Below are positions 35,323 to 43,306 of a DNA stretch of 64,000 nucleotides, one piece after another (within the stretch, counting starts at the first letter, position 1; each line of letters begins with the position of its first letter). The stretch covers positions 1 to 64,000 of the forward strand of contig CAZIKF010000001.1 in assembly GCA_964539825.1 (NCBI GenBank). Direction: 5' to 3'. This stretch comes from CAZIKF01 sp964539825 (GTDB taxonomy: Bacteria; Muiribacteriota; UBA6191). The translations under genes and the position numbers were made by a program. The notes under the pieces were generated by a model. That model worked only from the letters and a program-made list of their open reading frames with translations, searched no databases and was not told the DNA's origin.

Positions 35323-36081
35323 CTAATTCACTGTATACAGCAGTAATAAAGCCACTACCAGGGCAAACACACACACAGACTGAGCAACAGCCTGTCCTAT
35401 TAACATTGTTCTGACGAGGGTGAATCGTAATGTTGGCTTCTTTGCTGTGCCGGCACATGATGATGCCGCAGGTAAACCACACCCAATTCCTGAGCCTATC
35501 GCACCAAGTCCAATCGATAATCCTGAACCTAATAGTGCCATTAATTTAGGCAGTCCCGGATAGACTGAGTAGTCGATGCTTAACAAGAGCAGCAGTGCAA
35601 CCACAAGGCCGAAAACGGCCGGATTTCCCGCCACAGCGGAGCCGAGCAGGTGAACAAACTGAACATCACCCTGGGCACTTGGATTTCTTGATATACCCTC
35701 GACAGCTTTACTTCCCGTCAGCCCCATTCCAATTCCGCCGCCAATTGCGCCTAGACCCATGGCCAGCCCGCAGGATAATAGCCCCGCAGCCATAAACCAG
35801 AAGTTCTCCGTGGTAACCAAATAGGGAAGCGGTACAAAGAGTAAAAGGCAGGCAACCACCAGGGCAAAAATCGAAGCGGATTCTGTGACTGCCTGAGTTA
35901 TGAGCATGGTTCTTAGAATCAATACATCCTGAACGGGTTGGCGCGCCATCCCCAAAACAGCAGAAGTAGCGGACCTAAAGGTACCCAATCCGGCGCCAAT
36001 GGCACCAAAACCCATGCACAGACCAGCTGCAAGAAACTTAGCCCCCATCACGATCTCATTAGCATACTCAGAGAAGATCAT
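35323..36081 (-). CDS. Fused ATP synthase c subunit with three hairpins, one ion site
   Basis: A 252-residue protein of six membrane helices in three F-type c hairpins. Each helix 1 has G-L/F-G-A-I-G-x-G-x-G and each loop a basic-x-Pro (R-Q-P, R-N-P, K-K-P). The ion-site carboxylate is present only in hairpin 1 (Q-A-V-T-E67-S). Hairpin 2 has Gly152-Asn (S-A-V-A-G-N) and hairpin 3 Gln234-Ser (Q-A-V-A-Q-S). The Gln32/Glu32-equivalent positions are Thr34, Met119 and Cys201. Its ATG overlaps the atpB stop by 4 bases, so one intact product is expected. It recalls the two-hairpin, one-site c1 of Acetobacterium woodii, but with three F-type hairpins. Confidence 0.93.
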   Translation of the reverse strand: MIFSEYANEIVMGAKFLAAGLCMGFGAIGAGLGTFRSATSAVLGMARQPVQDVLILRTMLITQAVTESASIFALVVACLLLFVPLPYLVTTENFWFMAAGLLSCGLAMGLGAIGGGIGMGLTGSKAVEGISRNPSAQGDVQFVHLLGSAVAGNPAVFGLVVALLLLLSIDYSVYPGLPKLMALLGSGLSIGLGAIGSGIGCGLPAASSCAGTAKKPTLRFTLVRTMLIGQAVAQSVCVFALVVALLLLYTVN

Positions 36082-36827
36082 GCGCCCTCGGCCTCCTCAA
36101 CCTGCTCTTCTTCCTCTTCAATTCCATTGGAAATATAAGCCAGGGTCAGCATCGTAAACACAAAAGCTTGAATCGTACCCACGAAGATTCCGAAAAACGC
36201 TACCAATCCGACCGGTAAAATCATGTATCCCACAAGCCAGGACACGACCACAATAATCACGGCACCACCCATAATATTTCCAAATAAACGAAAACTGATG
36301 GAAACAATTTTTGAGAGTTCCCCAATGAGATTCAGAGGAAACATAATTATGGGAATGGGTTCCATGATCATTTCCCTGAAGTATCCAAAAATGCCCTTTG
36401 ATTTCATCGCTTGATAAACTGCGATTGAAAATCCTAAAAGACCTAGTGTTAAGGGGGTATTGATATTTTGGGTAGGCTCATGGAGAAAGAAAACACCGCT
36501 GTAGTTGCACATGAGCAAGAACATGAAAAGGGTACTAATGAAGGAGGTGAATTTTCGCCCCAGTTCCTTTCCCAGGGATTCCTGACAAAGGGAATCCACG
36601 AAGCCAACGAGCCATTCCACCACCAGTTGGGGCCCTGTGGGCACGAGTCTTACCCCTCTTCCGATAAGCCAGCCCCCGAGAACCAAAACAATCATGACCA
36701 CATAAGTCGTCAAAAACATGTGGAGATCCGTACTCGTAATTGTGAGCCAGGTCCGCTGAGAAAGATCCTCAATCTGTCCGGTCCCGATGGTGTAATACCA
36801 AACTTTTCCGATATCTTCGATTCTCAT
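36078..36827 (-). CDS. atpB: ATP synthase a subunit
   Basis: A 249-residue stator channel. The essential Arg lies in S-I-S-F-R-L-F-G-N-I-M-G-G, preceded by P-L-N-L-I-G-E-L-S-K. The first conserved segment N-Y-S-G and the C-terminal Q-A-F-V-F-T-M-L-T-L-A-Y-I are normal. The tail is unusually acidic (E-E-E-E-E-Q-V-E-E-A-E). It lies between atpI and the fused c gene. Confidence 0.96.
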   Translation of the reverse strand: MRIEDIGKVWYYTIGTGQIEDLSQRTWLTITSTDLHMFLTTYVVMIVLVLGGWLIGRGVRLVPTGPQLVVEWLVGFVDSLCQESLGKELGRKFTSFISTLFMFLLMCNYSGVFFLHEPTQNINTPLTLGLLGFSIAVYQAMKSKGIFGYFREMIMEPIPIIMFPLNLIGELSKIVSISFRLFGNIMGGAVIIVVVSWLVGYMILPVGLVAFFGIFVGTIQAFVFTMLTLAYISNGIEEEEEQVEEAEGA

Positions 36828-36830
36828 GGA

Positions 36831-37205
36831 CTAGTGGCTCCCCTTGTTTACTGCCGTACCCGCTAACCACAACAATTGTCTACCAGCAAAGGAAAACTGG
36901 AGTGTGAAGAGACCCGCAAGTAGTGCATATGGATGAAACCTTTGAAGAGACAGGGCTAGACCGACCACAACAGCCATCAAAAGTAAACGAAAGCCAAAAC
37001 CTCCAAGCATTCGTTTGCTGGACCCGGAAAGCCTGAGGGACTCGCAGTCTCGAACCATCAAATGCAGATTTCCCAGGCTAATCATTCCACCAAAAAGGAA
37101 ACTAAGGTTCATGTGAGGATTTTTAAAAGTCCCAAAAAGAATTAACTGCAAAACAAAGTGGGCCCAGATTAGATCCCTTGTCATATCAGTCTTTACGTTT
37201 TCCAT
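36831..37205 (-). CDS. AtpI-like membrane protein of the ATP synthase operon
   Basis: A 124-residue protein with four predicted helices. The family is poorly conserved; position between atpZ and atpB and a Q-F-S-F-A-G-R-Q-L-L end support AtpI, a c-ring assembly factor. It overlaps atpZ by 20 bases. Confidence 0.65.
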   Translation of the reverse strand: MENVKTDMTRDLIWAHFVLQLILFGTFKNPHMNLSFLFGGMISLGNLHLMVRDCESLRLSGSSKRMLGGFGFRLLLMAVVVGLALSLQRFHPYALLAGLFTLQFSFAGRQLLWLAGTAVNKGSH

Positions 37206-37425
37206 TCTTTTTTCGACTTCCTCGGGCTGTTATGAGTCTATATATCGAAAACCCTCCAGCCACTCCTCCCAGCAAACCAAGACAGATGGATAAGATTGGA
37301 CTGCTTCCCATCCACTGGTCCAGATAGTATCCGCTCAAAATCCCCACACCCAAGCAGGTGGCAAAGACCAGGCCAACTTGTGGTATCAGGGCCATTAATT
37401 TTAGCGCCTGGAAAAAGTGGGTCAT
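37186..37425 (-). CDS. AtpZ-like small membrane protein
   Basis: A 79-residue protein with two helices. G-Y-Y-L-D-Q-W-M-G-S-S-P-I-L-S-I and G-L-L-G-G-V-A-G-G-F-S-I-Y-R-L are the AtpZ/AtpI-type pattern; it ends in a basic tail. AtpZ is linked to Mg/Ca transport and ring assembly. First gene of the operon; a TTGAAA-like promoter may lie in the 121-base divergent spacer but is weak. Confidence 0.75.
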   Translation of the reverse strand: MTHFFQALKLMALIPQVGLVFATCLGVGILSGYYLDQWMGSSPILSICLGLLGGVAGGFSIYRLITARGSRKKNGKRKD

Positions 37426-37490
37426 ATAGTAACCAGCCCCTCAATTCATGTCAACTAGAACCAGTTTTTTCAAGAAAATTCAAGCAGATT

Positions 37491-37519
37491 TTGCCCCCGC
37501 TTCCCGAGTCGAGTAGAAT
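37491..37519 (+). promoter_or_regulatory. Promoter of the 37547 gene
   Basis: TTGCCC at 37491-37496, a 17-base spacer and TAGAAT at 37514-37519, about 27 bases before the ATG. Confidence 0.5.
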
Positions 37520-37546
37520 GAATAATTCTCTTATCCAACAGCTAAC

Positions 37547-38587
37547 ATGAGCCAAGTAAATCTGTCTATAAAACTTCTCAAGGAAGTCTTCATCGGTATG
37601 GGAGGGGGAGACCTCATTCAGGATCAAGAAGCCCTTGCCCAGCGAGAGGTACAGGGAGCCCAGACAATGCTGCGCAGTCTTGACAGCGACCTGGATAATT
37701 TTTGTTCCCAAATTCTTGGTGCGGGAATTCAGACAGTAGAGGAATTCAAGAACCGTTTGAGAACTTTGAATTTCGAGACCATGGAAAGAAACCGGGAAAA
37801 GCTGATTGAACAAATCCATGAGAGCGAAGGTCTGCTTAACTCCTCCAAAGCACAGCACAAGTGGATAGATTCTCTTACCCAATCAGTCTTTAGTCCAGAG
37901 AAAATTGATGGATTTTGGAAGGCCCAGGGATTTCAGCTCTACGCGAACCATGACCTTGATCTATCTGGGCTTGAGAGTTCACTCATTGACTATTTCGCAG
38001 TAAGCAGGAACAAGAAGAGGGCTTATTTTATTCTTTTGGAATTGAACCGAAACGCACCCGAATCCAATGTCTTGAAACTGTACTACTACCTAAAAAATTC
38101 ACGCAGCTTGTGGAACTTCGAAAACCTTGTCATTCTCCAGATTTTCTCCCCCAAGTACCTCATCGAGAAAAAGGGGAAATCTCTGGCCTTAGCCAGGGAA
38201 ATGGCCCTATTTCTTGGTCATGAATTTAGCGGGGACTATGTATTTGGAGATAAGCGAGTGAAAGTCCGCTATGAGTCCGAGGTATTCAGCCCCGGTCAAT
38301 ACGAAGTTTTTTCAGTTTTCTGGAATCTCATGTCAGACGAGTCAGATTCAGAATCTCGTTACGAAGTACTGTGTGAAAAGCTAGCTCAAAATTCAAAGTT
38401 CCTGGAGTTATGTAAACAATATGTCCGCAGACAGGCAGCTCAAAATCTCCAAATCGAAGAACCCTTCACCAGACTTGCCGGTTCGGAAGGCACTTCTTTG
38501 GACATACACCAGATCTTTTGCAATTGGTGCTGGGAAATTGTTGGCTTTATTCGGGATAAATTCCAGCATTATGAGGGCAGGAATTAG
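37547..38587 (+). CDS. Protein of unknown function
   Basis: A 346-residue soluble protein I do not recognise. The N-terminal 120 residues are helical and charged; the middle (S-R-N-K-K-R-A-Y-F-I-L-L-E-L) is mixed alpha/beta. No signal peptide or membrane segment. It is divergent from the atp operon and convergent with the 38603 gene (15-base gap). A minus-strand frame at 37451-37882 overlaps it and is rejected. Confidence 0.75.
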   Translation: MSQVNLSIKLLKEVFIGMGGGDLIQDQEALAQREVQGAQTMLRSLDSDLDNFCSQILGAGIQTVEEFKNRLRTLNFETMERNREKLIEQIHESEGLLNSSKAQHKWIDSLTQSVFSPEKIDGFWKAQGFQLYANHDLDLSGLESSLIDYFAVSRNKKRAYFILLELNRNAPESNVLKLYYYLKNSRSLWNFENLVILQIFSPKYLIEKKGKSLALAREMALFLGHEFSGDYVFGDKRVKVRYESEVFSPGQYEVFSVFWNLMSDESDSESRYEVLCEKLAQNSKFLELCKQYVRRQAAQNLQIEEPFTRLAGSEGTSLDIHQIFCNWCWEIVGFIRDKFQHYEGRN

Positions 38588-38602
38588 AAAGAATCCGAGC
38601 GC

Positions 38603-40312
38603 TTAACGGGAGCGGAAATTGCGCTCATCCTTCAAGTTTTCCAAGATGATCTTTTTCAAGGCAGGGGATTTTTCAATTTCTTCCCTGGTTACTTGTTTTA
38701 CAGTCGGCACAGGGGATGTAGCAGAAGAAGAGGAAGGCGGAGTCTCAACAGGGGGTTGTAAATCCGGCGCGAGTGTCGAAGAGACCGGCTCTTTGGGAAT
38801 GACAGGAACCATGACGGTGGGTCTTTTTGATAGCGCTTCCAGGGTATTTGCCTGCCGGTCCATTAACTCTGCTATTCTGGAAAGACGATCTTCCAGTCTA
38901 TGAATTCTGGCCAGATTTTTTTCGTTACTCTCCTGTAATAAACTACTGATTTCCGGTTCAAGAATTTTCTGCCTACCCCTCACCTCAGGCTCTTTGGTCA
39001 TTTTATCAATGGGCATCACATACACAATTCCCGATGGAGTTTTGGTCCCTGCGCTTTGAGCCTTTTCCTGCAACATCCGTGGAATCTCAGCCAATCCAGG
39101 CAAATCCAGCCCAGCCCTCATCGGAATGACATACACATGCTCGGCGGGGGTCTCCTGCTTATCCTGCTTTTGAATCATCGCTCCAGACTTCCCCACTTGT
39201 GCCTTATCAGGAGTAGCAATCGACTGCTTCCTATCAGGCTCCGAGGATCCCGATCTTAATCCGTGAATCATTTCTCTTGATCTTCGTATCTCATCGAGAA
39301 TCTCCTTTTCACGACGAGCTACCTGCTCATAGTATTTTTCTTCAAACCGAATATCTGCCTCAAGATCGAGAGCATCTGAACCCTTTTCACTGATTTTCAG
39401 TTTGGCTGTATCCAGTTGATTGCGAACCGCGTGCAATGATGCTAACTTCGCGCGAATCTGCCTCACTCTGGATCTCTTCATATGAATCGATATGAGGTAG
39501 TTAATTCTATTGTTGTTCTTATCAATCAATCCAATCCGTCGCTGAACATATTTGAAACTGAGATCCCGACTCTTTTCATGGATCTCCTTTCGACGCTCTT
39601 CCAAGAATTCGATTTTCTTGTGAATAGACTTCATTTTAGGGTATTCCAATCTCTCGAAGTCCCTCTTTAGTACCTTCTTTTTACGCATAAGGCGACGAAT
39701 CTTTTCTTTGCGCTTTAGAATGAAGTCATCATTGTATCTTGAGGTAGGATCCTCTAAATGAAGATCAATCTCGTCATATAGTCCCTGAATTTTCGAGCCC
39801 ACGGAACTTATATCCGTGACTTTGACATTTTTTTCCTTCTCAAGGTCGTCCTTAAGTTTTCTTACCTTTACATGAATGTCTCTGACCTCAGCTCTTCTCA
39901 AAGTCAAAAAGCTCTGAATCTGAGCCTCCAGATCTTTATTGTCGTCCAGTATTTCCAGAATTCCAGGAACACGTTTAATTTCATGAATAATCTCTTGTTC
40001 CTGTGCTGCTATGGCCTGCTTAATATCGGTTAGCTGGCCAACATCTCCCCCTTTTGAGATACTGGTCTTGTGTTTCCAAAAAATAGGTGCGGTACTTCGT
40101 AATAGATCGGTAACATTCAATATTTCAGGAACTTCTTGAACTGTTGGCCGCTCTTCGTAGGACATTCCCTGGTAGGGATCATTTGCCGTGAAATCTTTAG
40201 GATCGGGAACTTCATAGACGGTACCCTGGTTAGCGGCAGCTATGGAAAGAAAAAAACCAAGAAAAAGGGATAACGACAAGAGGAAAGTTCTTTTCCTCAA
40301 TTCAGAACTCAT
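38603..40312 (-). CDS. Exported coiled-coil protein with proline/serine-rich tail
   Basis: About 569 residues from the ATG at 40312, preceded by GGAGAAGGAG. A longer frame to 40375 would hide the signal peptide (L-L-S-L-S-L-F-L-G-F-F-L-S-I-A-A-A). Residues about 80-350 are a long charged coiled coil; then a K-S-x-A-M-I and M-P-I-D-K region of repeats (Y-V-I-P-M-R-A, Y-V-M-P-I-D) and a Pro/Ser/Thr-rich stretch. I recognise no family. It may be a periplasmic spacer or envelope protein. It is divergent from the HEAT-PilT gene. Confidence 0.78.
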   Translation of the reverse strand: MSSELRKRTFLLSLSLFLGFFLSIAAANQGTVYEVPDPKDFTANDPYQGMSYEERPTVQEVPEILNVTDLLRSTAPIFWKHKTSISKGGDVGQLTDIKQAIAAQEQEIIHEIKRVPGILEILDDNKDLEAQIQSFLTLRRAEVRDIHVKVRKLKDDLEKEKNVKVTDISSVGSKIQGLYDEIDLHLEDPTSRYNDDFILKRKEKIRRLMRKKKVLKRDFERLEYPKMKSIHKKIEFLEERRKEIHEKSRDLSFKYVQRRIGLIDKNNNRINYLISIHMKRSRVRQIRAKLASLHAVRNQLDTAKLKISEKGSDALDLEADIRFEEKYYEQVARREKEILDEIRRSREMIHGLRSGSSEPDRKQSIATPDKAQVGKSGAMIQKQDKQETPAEHVYVIPMRAGLDLPGLAEIPRMLQEKAQSAGTKTPSGIVYVMPIDKMTKEPEVRGRQKILEPEISSLLQESNEKNLARIHRLEDRLSRIAELMDRQANTLEALSKRPTVMVPVIPKEPVSSTLAPDLQPPVETPPSSSSATSPVPTVKQVTREEIEKSPALKKIILENLKDERNFRSR

Positions 40313-40480
40313 CGCTCTCCTTCTCCATGACAAACGACACAAAACCGAAAGGTTGGCAGCCAAATCCGGTAACATTTAATCCGGGCGTTCCATCTCCTCT
40401 TAACCTGTCGGCAAGAGGGGGCAGGAATGTAATACGACCAGGAAACCGAAAAGGCAGTGCCCATCAAAACTCTCACGGAG

Positions 40481-40486
40481 TATAAT
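40481..40486 (+). promoter_or_regulatory. -10 box of the HEAT-PilT gene (leaderless)
   Basis: A perfect TATAAT ends 6 bases before the ATG at 40493. A longer reading frame from 40457 would run through this box, so the ATG at 40493 is preferred. Confidence 0.6.
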
Positions 40487-40492
40487 GATCCC

Positions 40493-43213
40493 ATGACCAC
40501 CGAGCCCACACTTAATCTCCAAAAAATTCAGACTCTGCTGCATTCTTCTCATATGGATGAACCCATTAAAGCTCTAAAGGAATTAGAGGCATTTCCCTTA
40601 AAAGGGGAAGTTTTGGAAACCTATATCCATATTTTAGATCATGCTCTTTGGAAAGTTCGTAAATTGGCAGCCAGGCGACTAGAACAGGAAATTGGCATTA
40701 CTTTCCCGCATGTAGCCAAGTGTATTCTGGATGAAACCGCTGATCGCCGCTACTGGGCTATGCATATTCTTCCCGCCGCGGGTAAAAGAGCTCTCAAGCC
40801 TTTAATGGAAGCAGTCGAGCGCCTGGAACATCCTGAAAACCTCTTCGCATTAAAGGCTCTCTCTAAATTAAAAGAGCCTTCCAGCATCCCCTTTGCGCTT
40901 GAAAAGCTCAAAGACCCAATCTGGTCTGTCCGTAAAGAGGCTTCCGAACTTTTGTGGAATTTAGGATCCCGTTCGATTCAGCCCATGAAAAAGGCCATTC
41001 AGAGTGGAACTGACGATCAGCGATATTGGTGCTTCAAAATTTTGGGACGCATTGGTGGAACCTCTGTTCTCAAAACACTCATGGAAATTCTTGTCTCTAA
41101 GGATTATGACGATAAGGTTCGTTCCTATGCACTGAGTGGAATTCAGGAAGTTCGCGCACCTCAATCGATCCCAATCTTTATCAATACCCTGGACTCTGAT
41201 CTGTGGGTCCTCCGAGCCCAGGCATCGAAAGCATTAATGGAGGCCGGTAGAGATCCCCATCGCGAACTGGTTTTAGCCATGAAGAAAGGTTCTCGTTCCG
41301 TTCGCTACTGGGGAGCGATTGTACTCAAGGAAATAGTGGAGGAAAAGCATACCGCACTCATCGAGCAATTACTAAAAACTCCAGATCTGGATCTCAGGTT
41401 CCACGCAATCTCCATCCTGGGTAAAATCCGCTCCACCTCCGCCGTGGAATTACTCGCGGGAATCCTGACAGATTCCCAGTGGTACTTACGGAAGCATGCG
41501 ACAGATGTCCTGATTTCCATGGGACCGGTTTGTGTCGCGCCCCTTGCCACAAGAATTGAAGAGGGCTCTGAAGAAAAGCTGTACTGGATATGTCAGATTC
41601 TGGGGGAGGTGGGACAGCCCACTTGTTTCCATGCTCTTGAAAAACTTGTAAGAACCGGCTCTAAGGAAGTACGTCTATATGCCCTTGAGGCCATTGCCTG
41701 CATTGGTGGAGATCGAGCGGTTTCTCTATTAATTGAAGCATTCGATAACCAGTCCTGGGTGGTCCGCTCCAGGGCACATGAGTATTTACTTCAGATTGGT
41801 CCCCCCGCATTTTTACAGCTATTTGAAGGCTTATTAAATCCCGTAGATTCCATGCGTTTCTGGTGTGAAACAACTATTGAGGAATCTGAATATTATGGTG
41901 CCCGCACCTTGATGAAATTTCTTGGTTCAGGGACCGAGCGTGAATCCCAGGACATTTTAAATCAACTCTCACAGCTAACAGATTCGGTTTTGATGGAGCT
42001 TTATCAAAACTACTCCCTGAAACCGCAGGATGTCTTGGACAAGCTGTCTATCGCTCAGTCCCTCAATACATCCGCTTTGACCCATTATTCTTCTGAAAGC
42101 GCCAGTCTCGAATTCAGTTTCTTCCAAAAATCTGAGTACCCTTATGAGCAGGTTCAGCGCTTTAAAGAAATTCTTAAAGAGTCTGCGGAATTAGGAGCAA
42201 CTCAGCTTCATTTACGCATCGGAACACCTCCCATGGCGCGGGTCGACGGAGTTTTATGTAAATGCGGGTCCAGGACCCTTACTAATCAAGATATTCAGGA
42301 ATTCCTCTCCCCCTATCTAAGTTCTCCCCAGGTCCAGGAATTTCAGCGCGAAGGAACCCTTGGAGTAGACATCCCTTATCAGGAACGCGGGCGATTTAAA
42401 GCACATATTTTCCGGCAATCCAGGGGAGTTGAGTGTGTGCTGCATTATTCGACAAATACAATTCCTGATTTCCAATCTCTAAATCTTCCCTCAGATTTTT
42501 TAAGCCATATTGCTAAACTTCCGCAGGGATTGATCCTAATTAGCGGTCCGAACCAGTCTGGCAAGAGTACTTGCTGCATCAGCCTCTTAAGTTACATCAA
42601 CCGCAATTTTGTGAAGAATATTATGACTGTGGAAGATCGCATAGAATACCCATTGCAGAGTGCGAAATCCCTCGTGTCACAAAAGGAGATGGGTAATGAT
42701 CTTCACAGTCTGAGCAGTGCTGTTGAATCTCTCTCCAGGGAGGACCCTGATGTAGCTTATCTTGCTCGGATTCCTGAATCTCGCTCCCTTGAAACACTGC
42801 TGCAGCTTGCCTGTTCCAGAAGCCTTGTGATCGTGGAATGTAATGCGAATTCATCTCGTGAAGCAATTGAGAAGATCTTATATCTATTCCCCCCGAAACT
42901 CTTAAAGGTGTATGAGAGACTCTTCCAGTCAGCGCTCCAGGCTTCGGTACACATCCGTCTTCTCAATAACGCACAAGAATCGGGCCTGGTTCCCGGGGTT
43001 GAGTACTTTCTGAATAATTCCAAAATTTCAGAGTGCCTTTCCATTGAATCTCTTGAAAAGCTCTCACGCGTTTTAAGAAGTTCAAGACAAGAAACCAGTG
43101 TTTCTCTCGATGATTACCTTATGGGGCTCGCTTCAGAAAAGAAAATTACCTATCAGGAAGCAGTCCGTTTCATGGAGGACAAATCACGGGTGTCTGTGGA
43201 TCAGATCTGGTGA
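40493..43213 (+). CDS. HEAT-repeat / PilT-like ATPase fusion
   Basis: About 906 residues. Residues 1 to about 530 are HEAT repeats of about 31 residues (for example D-P-I-W-S-V-R-K-E-A-S-E-L-L, S-Q-W-Y-L-R-K-H-A-T-D-V-L, Q-S-W-V-V-R-S-R-A-H-E-Y-L). The C-terminal part is PilT-like: the P-loop G-P-N-Q-S-G-K-S-T near residue 685 with Lys intact, Asp-box T-V-E-D-R-I-E-Y-P-L and E-D-P-D-V-A-Y-L-A-R-I. The usual G-E-M-R-D is absent, so activity is uncertain. The N-terminal PAS-like PilT domain is present around residue 560-640 (R-V-D-G-V-L). It could dock partners through the solenoid (inference). Confidence 0.85.
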   Translation: MTTEPTLNLQKIQTLLHSSHMDEPIKALKELEAFPLKGEVLETYIHILDHALWKVRKLAARRLEQEIGITFPHVAKCILDETADRRYWAMHILPAAGKRALKPLMEAVERLEHPENLFALKALSKLKEPSSIPFALEKLKDPIWSVRKEASELLWNLGSRSIQPMKKAIQSGTDDQRYWCFKILGRIGGTSVLKTLMEILVSKDYDDKVRSYALSGIQEVRAPQSIPIFINTLDSDLWVLRAQASKALMEAGRDPHRELVLAMKKGSRSVRYWGAIVLKEIVEEKHTALIEQLLKTPDLDLRFHAISILGKIRSTSAVELLAGILTDSQWYLRKHATDVLISMGPVCVAPLATRIEEGSEEKLYWICQILGEVGQPTCFHALEKLVRTGSKEVRLYALEAIACIGGDRAVSLLIEAFDNQSWVVRSRAHEYLLQIGPPAFLQLFEGLLNPVDSMRFWCETTIEESEYYGARTLMKFLGSGTERESQDILNQLSQLTDSVLMELYQNYSLKPQDVLDKLSIAQSLNTSALTHYSSESASLEFSFFQKSEYPYEQVQRFKEILKESAELGATQLHLRIGTPPMARVDGVLCKCGSRTLTNQDIQEFLSPYLSSPQVQEFQREGTLGVDIPYQERGRFKAHIFRQSRGVECVLHYSTNTIPDFQSLNLPSDFLSHIAKLPQGLILISGPNQSGKSTCCISLLSYINRNFVKNIMTVEDRIEYPLQSAKSLVSQKEMGNDLHSLSSAVESLSREDPDVAYLARIPESRSLETLLQLACSRSLVIVECNANSSREAIEKILYLFPPKLLKVYERLFQSALQASVHIRLLNNAQESGLVPGVEYFLNNSKISECLSIESLEKLSRVLRSSRQETSVSLDDYLMGLASEKKITYQEAVRFMEDKSRVSVDQIW

Positions 43214-43283
43214 TTCTATCTATTTACCCAAACACGATTTGGCTTGTCTGGATTCCCGACCAGACCAGGAATTAGCAACCGGG

Positions 43284-43306
43284 TATACCGATTGTTATTC
43301 GGTATA
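43284..43306. terminator. Bidirectional hairpin between convergent genes
   Basis: TATACCGA and TCGGTATA form a perfect 8-base stem with a 7-base loop. It includes the stop codon of the minus-strand gene (43295). U-tracts are short, so termination efficiency is uncertain. Confidence 0.5.

Noticed and set aside
37451..37882. 143-codon minus-strand reading frame
   Set aside because: It overlaps the longer plus-strand 37547 gene, lies across a probable promoter and has no ribosome site or family.
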